This document shows positions 15,488 through 23,381 of a stretch of 34,276 nt of DNA, piece after piece. The DNA is from Actinomycetes bacterium (GTDB lineage Bacteria > Actinomycetota > CADDZG01 > JAHWKV01): positions 1-34,276 of the forward strand of contig JAJCYE010000125.1 of NCBI GenBank assembly GCA_029263075.1. Reading direction: 5' to 3'. The stretch's first letter is position 1. Each line of letters begins with the position of its first letter. The notes under the pieces were generated by a model. That model ran no database searches. It worked only from the letters and a program-made list of their open reading frames with translations, and was not told the origin of the DNA. A program made the position numbers and the translations under genes.

Positions 15488-15706
15488 TTGAAACTATCCC
15501 ACCACGCAATCCTGAGAATGGCGCAGCGCGAGATCTCTCCCAACGAGGTCGAGCAGGCGTTGGAGAATGTCGTGTCCGTAGACCCCGCCGACCGGCCCAG
15601 CCGGGTAATCAAGGTCGGCACCACCAACGAAGGCAAGCTCCTGCGAATTACCCAGAACAACTTCGGTGCCGAACACGTGATCACCGTGATCAGGGTGGAG
15701 CGTTAG
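15488..15706 (+). CDS. DUF4258-like small protein (toxin-like)
   Basis: From TTG 15488 the 72-residue protein begins MKLSHHAILRMAQREISPNE and ends in a beta hairpin (GKLLRITQNNFGAEHVITVI). This pattern, a helical HAxxRMxxRxI start followed by a strand-rich C-terminus, is typical of DUF4258, related to RelE/BrnT-like toxins. A TTG at 15458 overlapping the MocR stop would add ten residues with no family similarity. TAAGCT at 15472-15477 could be a -10 box for the shorter form. The next gene follows with no gap. Ribonuclease toxin activity is inference from fold relatives. Confidence 0.65.
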   Translation: MKLSHHAILRMAQREISPNEVEQALENVVSVDPADRPSRVIKVGTTNEGKLLRITQNNFGAEHVITVIRVER

Positions 15707-15985
15707 ATGCGGGTCCTCTACGACGGAGCCGTGGACGCTCTCTACCTGCCGTTCCGTCGCGGTGCCCGGGTCGAAACTTCGGTGATTGTGGACGTCAAGC
15801 GCCTCGTCGATCTGGATGAGCGCGGGAACCCGGTGGGGATCGAAATCATGGGGGCTTCGCACGGGGTGCAACTGAGCGACCTGGTGGAGGAGTACAAGCT
15901 GGAGAACTGGGCCCCCGATTTCCCCGCTATCGAAGCCTTTAAGTTCACTGCAGAGGAGGGCGCCGAGGCGGCTGTAGACCCGTGA
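15707..15985 (+). CDS. DUF2283 family protein (antitoxin-like partner)
   Basis: The 92-residue protein starts MRVLYDGAVDALYLPF and continues VDLDERGNPVGIEIMGAS, the hallmark strands of DUF2283 (YD...DALY, D..G.vvGiEi). It starts immediately after the DUF4258 stop. DUF4258-DUF2283 pairs recur across bacteria and archaea and are suspected toxin-antitoxin modules. The ~35-residue C-terminal extension (LSDLVEEYKLENWAPDFPAI) is longer than the core family and could be the part that contacts the partner. Its TGA overlaps the GTG start of murJ, so the pair is translationally coupled to an essential envelope gene. Confidence 0.7.
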   Translation: MRVLYDGAVDALYLPFRRGARVETSVIVDVKRLVDLDERGNPVGIEIMGASHGVQLSDLVEEYKLENWAPDFPAIEAFKFTAEEGAEAAVDP

Positions 15986-17568
15986 TGCCGGCGGCCCGCA
16001 CCACGCGGGCGGCCACCGGAATGGCAGGGATCGTAGCGATCTCCCGAGCCGCCGGGTTCGTCCGGGTGCTGGTCATTGCAGCGGTTCTGGGTACCAGCTA
16101 CCTGGGAAACGCGTTTCAAGCAGCAAACTCCTTCTCCAACGTCCTGTTCGAGCTCATCGCGGCAGGCGCACTGTCGTCGGTCTTGGTGCCGACCTTCGTT
16201 AAACTCCTCGATTCCGGCGACCAAAAAGGCGCGGAACAGGTCGCCGGCGGGGTCCTGGGCGTTGCCATCATCGTGTTGGGCGCAGTCGCTCTTGCGGGGG
16301 TACTCGCCGCCCCGCTTCTGGCCCGTCTCCTGACAATCGGCGTCCCGGCCGCGGTGCTTGCCGACGAGCGGGAACTTATTGCCCATCTGCTGCGATTTTT
16401 TATTCCACAGGTAGTGCTCTACAGCGCGGGGACCATCGCAATTGCGGTGCTGCAGGCCCGGCGCCGGTTCGCCATTACAGTGGCGGCCCCCATTGGGAAC
16501 ACCGTGGTCATGGTCGCCTGCCTGCTGGCCTTCGGCGCCTCCGTGCAGGGGACCCCGGGGTTCGACCTCACCGGATCTCAGCGCTGGCTGCTCGTGGCCG
16601 CGGGGACCGGCGGCGTGCTGGCCTTTGTCGTCCCGTTGCTGGTGGCCACCCGGGCATCAGGGTTTCATTTGCGTCCCCGGCTCGCCTTCTCCGACCCCCG
16701 GGTCCGCGAACTGCTCCGGCACTCGGGTTGGGGCGTGGTGCTTCATAGCGCCGCCGGCCTACTGCTCGGGGCGGCGATCGTCGCCGGCTCGGGAGTTGAA
16801 GGTGCAGTGGTCGCCTACCAGGTGGGTTGGGTGTTCTTCCTCGCCCCCTTTGCGGTGCTGGCTCAACCGATTCAGACCGCCGTCCTCCCCGAATTGGTGG
16901 CCGAGGTCGCGGACGCCAACCTGGACCGTTTCCGCAGGACGATGCGCTGGTCCCTGGAGCGCACCGCACTGTTCGTCCTGCCGGTCAGCGCAGGCATGAT
17001 GGCGCTGGCCCTGCCCGGGATGCGGGCGGTCTCCTTCGGCGAAGCGGGGGCCGACAGCCCCGGGCTCCTGGCGGCTGCGGTGGCCTCGCTGGCGGTGGGT
17101 CTGTACCCCTACGGGGCCTTTCTTCTCTTGGCCCGGGCCTATTACGCTCTGGGCGACAGCAGGACCCCCGGATTCGCCGCCCTTTGGGTTTCCGCAACCG
17201 GCGTAGTGGTGATGCTGGCGGGCGGGCTGTTGACCGAAGGTCCGGCCCGGGTTGCGGTGCTGGGGGCCGGGCACTCGATTGCGTACCTCCTCGGTTGCGG
17301 ACTGCTGCTGCGCGGTCTGGGAAAACGGGCGGGTGGTTCGGTGGTCCCGGCCCGGGTGGGGACGATGGTTTTGGTCTCGGCCGTGGCCGGGGTGTCCGTA
17401 TGGGTGGCCAGCCGGGCAGCCCTCGCCGACCCGGGCGGACGGATCCTGGATTTGACGGTGCTCGGCGTTGCCGGGGTGGTCGGCGGGGGATTCGTCTACG
17501 CCGGTTACCGGGCTTTTGGCCTCCCGGGCGCCCTCACTCAACGTTCGGTCGTGGGCCCCACGCCGTGA
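15982..17568 (+). CDS. murJ: Lipid II flippase MurJ
   Basis: The 528-residue polytopic protein has the MurJ/MviN N-terminus GMAGIVAISRAAGFVRVLVI and the conserved stretch LGTSYLGNAFQAANSFSNVL. About 14 membrane segments of the MOP superfamily follow, with motifs FIPQVVLYSAGTIAIAVLQA and ARAYYALGDSRTPGFAALW. MurJ flips lipid-linked peptidoglycan precursor across the membrane. There is no pseudokinase or extracellular C-terminal domain, unlike mycobacterial MviN. The start is GTG 15982 or the adjoining ATG 15985; the former gives the GTGA overlap seen elsewhere. The stop overlaps the next gene the same way. In mycobacteria murJ lies near the replication origin; its place after steAB recalls other actinobacteria and some Firmicutes. 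Confidence 0.92.
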   Translation: MMPAARTTRAATGMAGIVAISRAAGFVRVLVIAAVLGTSYLGNAFQAANSFSNVLFELIAAGALSSVLVPTFVKLLDSGDQKGAEQVAGGVLGVAIIVLGAVALAGVLAAPLLARLLTIGVPAAVLADERELIAHLLRFFIPQVVLYSAGTIAIAVLQARRRFAITVAAPIGNTVVMVACLLAFGASVQGTPGFDLTGSQRWLLVAAGTGGVLAFVVPLLVATRASGFHLRPRLAFSDPRVRELLRHSGWGVVLHSAAGLLLGAAIVAGSGVEGAVVAYQVGWVFFLAPFAVLAQPIQTAVLPELVAEVADANLDRFRRTMRWSLERTALFVLPVSAGMMALALPGMRAVSFGEAGADSPGLLAAAVASLAVGLYPYGAFLLLARAYYALGDSRTPGFAALWVSATGVVVMLAGGLLTEGPARVAVLGAGHSIAYLLGCGLLLRGLGKRAGGSVVPARVGTMVLVSAVAGVSVWVASRAALADPGGRILDLTVLGVAGVVGGGFVYAGYRAFGLPGALTQRSVVGPTP

Positions 17569-19805
17569 GGTCGGGCACGGCCGGCAGGCTGGTGGCCATC
17601 GTCGCGTTGGCCGGGTTGCTGGTGGGATGCGGCGCAGGTGAGGAGCCGGCCCTCGAACCCGTCGATCGGGTCCTGATCGTCTCGTTTCCGGGGGTCCGGT
17701 GGGCCGACGTGCTCAACAAGGACCTGCCCAACCTGTCGGCGTTCGTCGAGGAGGCCGCTATCGGCGACCTGTCCACCCGTATCGGCCGGCGCCCCGCCTC
17801 CACCACCGACGCCTACCTGTCTATCGGGGCCGGCACGCGGGCACTGGCGCCCGACGTGGATGTAGCGGTAGCAGTCGACCCCGACGAACTCTACGGGGGA
17901 GTGAGGACCGCCGATATCCTCCAGCGCCGGCTCGGACGTGTCCCCCCGGGCGTGGCCTACCTGGCGGTCGGAGCGGCGATCGAGCGGAACTCCCAGTCCC
18001 TGTTCGGGGCAGTCCCGGGCCGGTTGGGCGACCTGTTGAACTCGGCCGGTATTCACCGGGCGGTGATTGCCAATGCCGACGCCGCGGAGGGCTTCGTCAG
18101 CGACGAACCGCCACCCGACGGCGCTTACGCCCGGGGAGCCGCAACGGCGTTGATGGGTTCGGACGGGACGGTCCCCGGCGGCACCGTGGGGAGGGGACTG
18201 CTTCAGGAAGACCCGCTGGCGCCTTTCGGCCGGAGGCTGGATCACGAGCAGGTGCTCAAGGCCTTCGATACCGAGTGGCGCGAAGGCAGGCCCGCGGTGG
18301 TGCTCGTGGAGGCGTCGGACCTCAGCCGGGCCGCGGCCTACGGCGGCCGGGCGACGCCGGGCCAGAAAAGGGTTCTCAGGGACCGGGCTCTGGCCGACTC
18401 GGACGCGCTCTTGGGAGAGTTGATCTCCCGGACCGATCCCGAACACGATGCGGTGCTTGTGATCTCCCCGGTTGCGGCCACCTCCACGCCCGAACTTGCG
18501 ATTGCGGCCATGAGGGCACCCGGGCTCGAAAGGGGTCTATTGCGGTCATCCACCACGCGGCGAGACGGCTACGTGCAGCTTGCCGACGTCGGCCCGACGG
18601 TTCTGAACCTGGTGGGCCTGGCGCAGCCCGCAGAGATCGAGGGCCGGGCCTTCGACGTCGGCAGCGCCGATCGGTCCGGCCGGGTGGCTCGCCTGGCGAC
18701 CGCGGCCAAGGACGCGGCGTTCCGGGACGCCTTGATGTACAAGGTGGTCCCCGCTCTGTTCGGCCTGCAGGTTTTGCTGATTCTCGGCAGCATCTTTGCC
18801 TCCCGCCTGCCGGATCGGCTCAGGCGAATGCTCAAGCCGGCGGCGTTGGCCGCTCTGTCGGTCATCCCGGGGACCTACCTGGTGAGCCGGCTGGGCATAG
18901 TTCGCGGCAAAACCGTGGGCTACTTCGCGGCGGTGATCCTGGTTGCGGTTGTGCTGGCCGCAGCGGGGTTTGTCATCGACCGGCGGCGGCCGGGTTTGGG
19001 ACCGATTGCGGTGCTGGCGGCCATCGCCGGCATGTTCACTTTCGACGTTATCTTGGGGGCGCCGCTGCAGCTCAACTCGGTTTTCGGCTACTCGGTGGCG
19101 GTGGCGGGCCGATTCTCCGGCCTGGGCAACCTGGCGTTCGCCCTGTTCGGGGCCAGCGCGGTCTTGTTGGCGGCTCTGTTGGTTGAGAGGTACGGGTCGG
19201 GCGGGCTCGTCCCGGCGTTGGCGCTGTTGCTTGTGGTGATCTTGGTTGAGGGCCTACCCATGCTCGGGGCCGACGTCGGAGGGGTACTTTCGATGGTTCC
19301 TGCGTTCGGGGTTACGGCTCTGATCCTGGCCGGGCGACGGCTCCGCTGGGCCCACTACGCCGCCCTGGGAGCGGCGGCCGTGGGGACGGTTCTGCTCTTC
19401 GCATTTCTCGACGCCGCTCGACCTCAGGGCTCGCGGACCCACCTGGCCCGGGTGGCCCAGCACGTGCTGGACGGCCGCTGGGCGCTGTTTTTCGACAGCT
19501 TGGGCCGCCGGCTGCAGGCGAGTTTCGGTACCGCGGAACTGGCTGCGTGGGCGGCGCTGGCGGTGCTGGCCCTGGGCGCCGGAATTTACGCCTTGCTCGC
19601 CCTCCGCGGAGTTGCCGGCCGGGGGGCTGTTCGCAAACAACCGGCCCCGTGGCAGGTGGCGGCGATGACCGGAGTCTCGGTCCTCGCGGTCATAGGCCTG
19701 GTGGCCAACGATTCTTCGGTGGCGGTCCCTGCCGCCATGGTCCCGGTTCTGGTGCCGATTTTTGTACTCCACCGGGCCAAGGCTTCGCTTGAGGGGTCCC
19801 TGTGA
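17565..19805 (+). CDS. AlkP-like ectodomain plus polytopic membrane protein, copy A
   Basis: The 746-residue protein starts at GTG 17565 (GTGA overlap with murJ). It has a lipoprotein-type signal (ALAGLLVGC, Cys22). An extracytoplasmic domain of about 35-385 resembles the alkaline phosphatase/phosphoglyceromutase fold (VLIVSFPGVRWADVLNKDLP; TDAYLSIGAGTR; VVLVEASDLSRA; LADVGPTVLNLVG). About nine to ten membrane helices follow (about 395-740). The first-strand motif reads SFPG where active enzymes have S-x-D-G, and no D-H-G metal motif is seen, so it may be non-catalytic. Membrane motifs LGADVGGVLSMVP, DAARPQGSRTHL and ANDSSV are shared with copy B. Related Firmicutes proteins are annotated only loosely. 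Function unknown; context points to a lipid-linked envelope intermediate. Confidence 0.75.
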   Translation: MRSGTAGRLVAIVALAGLLVGCGAGEEPALEPVDRVLIVSFPGVRWADVLNKDLPNLSAFVEEAAIGDLSTRIGRRPASTTDAYLSIGAGTRALAPDVDVAVAVDPDELYGGVRTADILQRRLGRVPPGVAYLAVGAAIERNSQSLFGAVPGRLGDLLNSAGIHRAVIANADAAEGFVSDEPPPDGAYARGAATALMGSDGTVPGGTVGRGLLQEDPLAPFGRRLDHEQVLKAFDTEWREGRPAVVLVEASDLSRAAAYGGRATPGQKRVLRDRALADSDALLGELISRTDPEHDAVLVISPVAATSTPELAIAAMRAPGLERGLLRSSTTRRDGYVQLADVGPTVLNLVGLAQPAEIEGRAFDVGSADRSGRVARLATAAKDAAFRDALMYKVVPALFGLQVLLILGSIFASRLPDRLRRMLKPAALAALSVIPGTYLVSRLGIVRGKTVGYFAAVILVAVVLAAAGFVIDRRRPGLGPIAVLAAIAGMFTFDVILGAPLQLNSVFGYSVAVAGRFSGLGNLAFALFGASAVLLAALLVERYGSGGLVPALALLLVVILVEGLPMLGADVGGVLSMVPAFGVTALILAGRRLRWAHYAALGAAAVGTVLLFAFLDAARPQGSRTHLARVAQHVLDGRWALFFDSLGRRLQASFGTAELAAWAALAVLALGAGIYALLALRGVAGRGAVRKQPAPWQVAAMTGVSVLAVIGLVANDSSVAVPAAMVPVLVPIFVLHRAKASLEGSL

Positions 19806-20653
19806 GCCTGGTGGCGGCCCTGCTCGGAGGCGCTCTCGCCGCCTGGCTGTTGCTGCGGGCATCCGGTGGCCTATTGACGCACCCGGTCCTTCAGCGACGC
19901 AACTACCGCAACTCCGAACTGCCTACGGCGATAGGTGTTTTGGTTGTCGTCGCCGTCGTTGCCGTTGAAGGTGTTCGAACGGTGGCCGGGCTGGCGGGAT
20001 TGGGACAGGGCGGGGTGTCGCCGGGTCGGCTGGCGGTGGCGGGTGCGGTGGTGGTGTTCGGGTTTCTCGGGCTGGTCGACGATCTGCTGGGCGACGGCGA
20101 AGACCGGGGCCTGCGTGGTCACATCGGTGCCGCCCTGCACGGGCGGGTCACCACCGGATTCATCAAGATGGGTGGGGGTGCCGCGGCCGCCCTGGTGGTC
20201 GCAGTTGCGATCGGCGGCAACCGTCCGCTGCGCGTGGTGGTTGACGCCGCCCTCATTGCACTGGCGGCCAACATCGCCAACCTGCTGGACCGGGCCCCGG
20301 GGCGAACTCTGAAGTGGGGGTTAATCGCCTACGTTCCCCTGGCAGTGGTGGCGGGGACCACCGAACCCGGTCCTGCGCTGGCGGTGGTGGCAGGCGCCTG
20401 CGCCGTGTTGCTGGCGGGCGACTTGAAGGAGCGGTTTATGCTCGGCGACACCGGTGCCAATGCCCTGGGAGGCGCGCTCGGTGTGGGTGTGGCCCTTCAA
20501 GCGGGTTTCGCGGCCCGGGTGGCCGTGGTGGCTGTTCTTCTCGTGTTGACCCTTGCGTCGGAGGTGGTTTCGTTTAGCCGGATTATCCAAAAGTTCCCGC
20601 CGCTCCGGGCGTTCGACCGGCTGGGGCGGCTGCCCGGGGACCGGGAAGTTTGA
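19802..20653 (+). CDS. MraY/WecA-family polyprenyl-phosphate glycosyl-1-phosphate transferase
   Basis: The 283-residue integral membrane protein (about 8-9 helices, shorter than the 320-370 of MraY/WecA) has the family motifs FLGLVDDLLGD (metal-binding Asp pair, about 98-99), ANIANLLDRAPGRTLKWG (NxxNLxD, about 160-167) and FMLGDTGANALGGALG. These enzymes transfer a sugar-1-phosphate from a UDP-sugar to undecaprenyl or decaprenyl phosphate. The histidine-rich cytosolic motif of MraY (HHH) and WecA (HIHH) is absent; the C-terminus instead ends PLRAFDRLGRLPGD. It is therefore neither canonical MraY nor WecA. It starts in a GTGA overlap and sits exactly between the two AlkP-like paralogues. Confidence 0.8.
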   Translation: MSLVAALLGGALAAWLLLRASGGLLTHPVLQRRNYRNSELPTAIGVLVVVAVVAVEGVRTVAGLAGLGQGGVSPGRLAVAGAVVVFGFLGLVDDLLGDGEDRGLRGHIGAALHGRVTTGFIKMGGGAAAALVVAVAIGGNRPLRVVVDAALIALAANIANLLDRAPGRTLKWGLIAYVPLAVVAGTTEPGPALAVVAGACAVLLAGDLKERFMLGDTGANALGGALGVGVALQAGFAARVAVVAVLLVLTLASEVVSFSRIIQKFPPLRAFDRLGRLPGDREV

Positions 20654-22911
20654 AAACGCGGGCGGTTGCGGTTTTGTCTGCTTTTCTCCTGGTCCTGACC
20701 GGCGCGCCCTCTGCGATGGCACAAACCGGGCCCCCTCCGGCCGGACGGATGCTCATTGTTTCGGTGCCGGGCGTGACCTGGGCCGATTTCGCGTCCCACG
20801 ACCTGCCCGAGCTAGGAACGTTCTTCGAGGGGGCGGCGCTGGCGGACCTTGCCCCCCGGGGCGTTTCGCCTCGCTCCGGCCCGGGGGACGCCTACCTGAC
20901 CATCTCGGCCGGCACCCGGTCTTCCACCCGGCCTTCGGTCGACGGGCAGGTACTGGCGCTGAACGAACAAAGTTCGGGTTCTGTGGCGGGGGAGATCTTC
21001 GCCCGCCGGACCGGCTCGATAGCAGCCGGTGACTTCGTGGCCTTGGGCTGGCCGGCGCTGGTGCGGTCCAACAACGCCGAACCCTACGATTCGGTCCCCG
21101 GATTGCTCGCCGAGACCCTGCGCGCCGAGGGCGTAGCGGTGAGTGTCATCGGAAACGCGGACGGGACCGACTCGGTTGGGGCTTCGTACAAGCGGCAGGT
21201 GGGACTGGCGCTCAGCGGGACCGACGGGGTGGTCCAAGGTGGCGCCCTGCGCAAGGAATTGTTAATCGACGATCCGGGCGCGGTCTTCGGGGTCAGGCTC
21301 GACCACGAGATGGTCCTCAAGCGTTTCGACGAGGCCTGGGGAACGGACCGATCGCGGAGCTCGGTGGTGCTAGTCGAGGCGTCGGATTTGGCGCGGACCC
21401 TCCGGTACTGGCCGATGGTCGGCAACGACCGCTATGCAACGTTGTGGGCGGATGCCCTGTCCGGTACCGACGAGTTGTTCGGCCGGCTGATGGAGAGGAT
21501 CGACCCGGACCTGGACACCGTGCTCGTGGTGGCGCCCTACAACCGGTCGGAGAGCCGGGATCTCACCGCGGTGGCCCTGCGCCCCCCGGGCGGGGCCGGG
21601 GGATACCTGGAGTCCGCTTCTACTCAGAGGGAAGGGTTCCTGACGTTGGTGGACATCGGTCCCACCGTGCTGGACGGTTTCAACATCGACCGGCCGGTTG
21701 CCATGGAGGGCCGCCCCGCCGAGATAGCAGACTCCCCGACCTCGCTGGCCGGCCGGGTGGACCGGCTCACCTCGCTCAACGAGGCGTCCCGATTCCGGGA
21801 GAGGCTCCTGACCCCCACGACCGTGGCGATCGTGTTGCTCCTGGCCCTAGTGCTCGCCGGCACCGTGGTGGCCATTGCAGGCCAAAAAGGTTCGCCCTGG
21901 CCTCGGACGCTGCGATTCCTTGCGCTCGTCGACCTGTCGATTTTTCCGCTCTCCTACCTTGCCCGGGCTTTCGACGTCGAAGATCTGGGGGTGGGGTTCT
22001 ACTGGGGTTTCCTGCTGGTCACCGCTCTTGCCTTGGGGGCAGCCGCCGAGGCCCTTTCGGTCCGGTCGAAACGACCGCAAGCGGGCCTGGTGGTGGTCTT
22101 GTCACTGGTCGCCGGGGTGCTGGTCTTCGATGTCGTCACCGGCTCCCGGCTCAGCCTGAGCGCAGCCTTCGGATATTCGCCCACCGGCAACTCCCGGCTT
22201 TATGGAATCAGCAACTACTCCTACGGCCAACTGGCCACGGCGGCCTGTCTGCTGGCCGCGTTTTTGGCGGCCGGGGGTAACGGGTTGCGGGGCCGCTGGG
22301 CGGCCATCCTCCTGATGGTAGCCACCCTGGTCGTGCTCGGCGTCCCGGTCTGGGGATCCGATGTGGGCGGCATCCTGGCCTTCACTCCCACGATCCTGCT
22401 GTTCGTTGCACTCGTTTTCCGCCGGAAGGTCCGGCTGCGTACGTTTGTATCGGGCGCCGTGGCATCCGTGGTTGCGGTTGTCGTCTTTGGCCTCTTGGAC
22501 CTGGCGCGCCCCGCGCAGAGGCGTGCTCACCTGGGACGGCTCTTCGAACGGGTCGGCGATGAAGGCTTGGGTCCGCTCTTTTCGATCATGGAGCGCAAAC
22601 TGCTGGCGAACCTACAGGTCTCGGTTTCTTCGTTCTGGGTGGCGGTTATCCCGCTGGGTGTGGCGTTTTGGATCTTCCTGGTGTACTTCCCCTCCCGCCC
22701 CCTGGACCGGGTGGTGGCGACTTTGCCTACGGTCGAGGCCGGCGCCGCCACCGCTCTGGTCGCGGCGCTGCTGGGCAGCCTGGTCAACGACTCGGGCGCG
22801 ATAGTCGCCGGCGTGGCGGCCACCGTTCTGACCGCGTCGCTCGCGTACCTGGCGTTGAGCGACCAACCCGCCGGCGATCCGGGTCCGCCGGGGGAGGCGG
22901 CCGCGGGATGA
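20650..22911 (+). CDS. AlkP-like ectodomain plus polytopic membrane protein, copy B
   Basis: The 753-residue paralogue of copy A has a cleavable-type signal peptide (VAVLSAFLLVLTGAPSAMAQ) rather than a lipobox. It shares SVPGVTWADFASHDLP, DAYLTISAGTRS, LDHEMVLKRFDEAW, VVLVEASDLAR and VDIGPTVLDGF in the ectodomain. In the membrane domain it has GYSPTGNSRLYGISNYSYG, WGSDVGGILAFTP, LDLARPAQRRAHLGRL and VNDSGAIVAG. The GYSP...R.YGI.N motif also occurs in Firmicutes proteins of unknown function annotated as phosphoglyceromutase-like, recalled from general knowledge. As in copy A, the expected metal-binding Asp of the first strand is Pro and the late D-H-G is missing (VLVVAPYNRSES). It starts at TTG 20650 in a TTGA overlap. 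The signal-peptide difference suggests distinct anchoring of two halves of one complex. Confidence 0.75.
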   Translation: MKTRAVAVLSAFLLVLTGAPSAMAQTGPPPAGRMLIVSVPGVTWADFASHDLPELGTFFEGAALADLAPRGVSPRSGPGDAYLTISAGTRSSTRPSVDGQVLALNEQSSGSVAGEIFARRTGSIAAGDFVALGWPALVRSNNAEPYDSVPGLLAETLRAEGVAVSVIGNADGTDSVGASYKRQVGLALSGTDGVVQGGALRKELLIDDPGAVFGVRLDHEMVLKRFDEAWGTDRSRSSVVLVEASDLARTLRYWPMVGNDRYATLWADALSGTDELFGRLMERIDPDLDTVLVVAPYNRSESRDLTAVALRPPGGAGGYLESASTQREGFLTLVDIGPTVLDGFNIDRPVAMEGRPAEIADSPTSLAGRVDRLTSLNEASRFRERLLTPTTVAIVLLLALVLAGTVVAIAGQKGSPWPRTLRFLALVDLSIFPLSYLARAFDVEDLGVGFYWGFLLVTALALGAAAEALSVRSKRPQAGLVVVLSLVAGVLVFDVVTGSRLSLSAAFGYSPTGNSRLYGISNYSYGQLATAACLLAAFLAAGGNGLRGRWAAILLMVATLVVLGVPVWGSDVGGILAFTPTILLFVALVFRRKVRLRTFVSGAVASVVAVVVFGLLDLARPAQRRAHLGRLFERVGDEGLGPLFSIMERKLLANLQVSVSSFWVAVIPLGVAFWIFLVYFPSRPLDRVVATLPTVEAGAATALVAALLGSLVNDSGAIVAGVAATVLTASLAYLALSDQPAGDPGPPGEAAAG

Positions 22912-23381
22912 CCGGCGACGTCCCCGCTCCCGGACGGCCCGACGATGCCGGCACACCCGGAAGGGCCCAGCGGTGGCTGGTTGCGGGAGCCCTGGTTCTG
23001 CTGCTCGTCCCGGGCCTCATAGGGATCGAAATGTGGCCACTGACCGCCTGGAAGCTGTTCAGCTTTGCCCGGACCGACCGCCAAACCACCTGGGAGGTAG
23101 AGGCGGTCGACGCGGGTGGGCGGCCGAGGCCGGTCAGCCTGGACGGCCTCCCGCTGGGATACCAACTCGCCGGTTGGCATCTGGCACAGTTGCCGGGAGC
23201 CGAATACCTCCGCAGGGATGAGGTGTGCCGGACCCTCCTTGAAGCGGTGGCGGCCGAGCACCCCGGCGTTACGAACCTCAACCTCACCCGCAACGACCGG
23301 CAACTGGTCCCGCACGGCGATGACTGGGCAGTGAACTCGGTGCGCGAGGTTCTGCACTCGTGCAGGGCGGAGCCGGCGTGA
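22908..23381 (+). CDS. Small single-pass membrane protein, HTTM partner
   Basis: The 157-residue protein starts at ATG 22908 (ATGA overlap with copy B). After a hydrophilic N-terminus it has one membrane helix (about 23-41, WLVAGALVLLLVPGLIGIEM). An extracytoplasmic domain follows, beginning WPLTAWKLFSFARTDRQTTW. The W-P-x-x-x-x-x-L-F-S-x-x-R pattern is familiar from small proteins encoded beside HTTM-domain proteins, which supports a pair with the next gene. Two cysteines (CRTLLEA, HSCRAEP) could form a disulfide outside the cell. The function is unknown. Confidence 0.65.
   Translation: MTGDVPAPGRPDDAGTPGRAQRWLVAGALVLLLVPGLIGIEMWPLTAWKLFSFARTDRQTTWEVEAVDAGGRPRPVSLDGLPLGYQLAGWHLAQLPGAEYLRRDEVCRTLLEAVAAEHPGVTNLNLTRNDRQLVPHGDDWAVNSVREVLHSCRAEPA

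Noticed and set aside
16827-17564. N-terminal extension of copy A into murJ
   Set aside because: The frame is open but overlaps murJ by ~740 bases; the GTG at 17565 gives a proper lipoprotein signal and a four-base overlap.
17699-19186. Second long plus-strand frame inside copy A
   Set aside because: Composition is Gly/Arg/Pro-rich without any domain, typical of an out-of-frame reading of GC-rich coding DNA.
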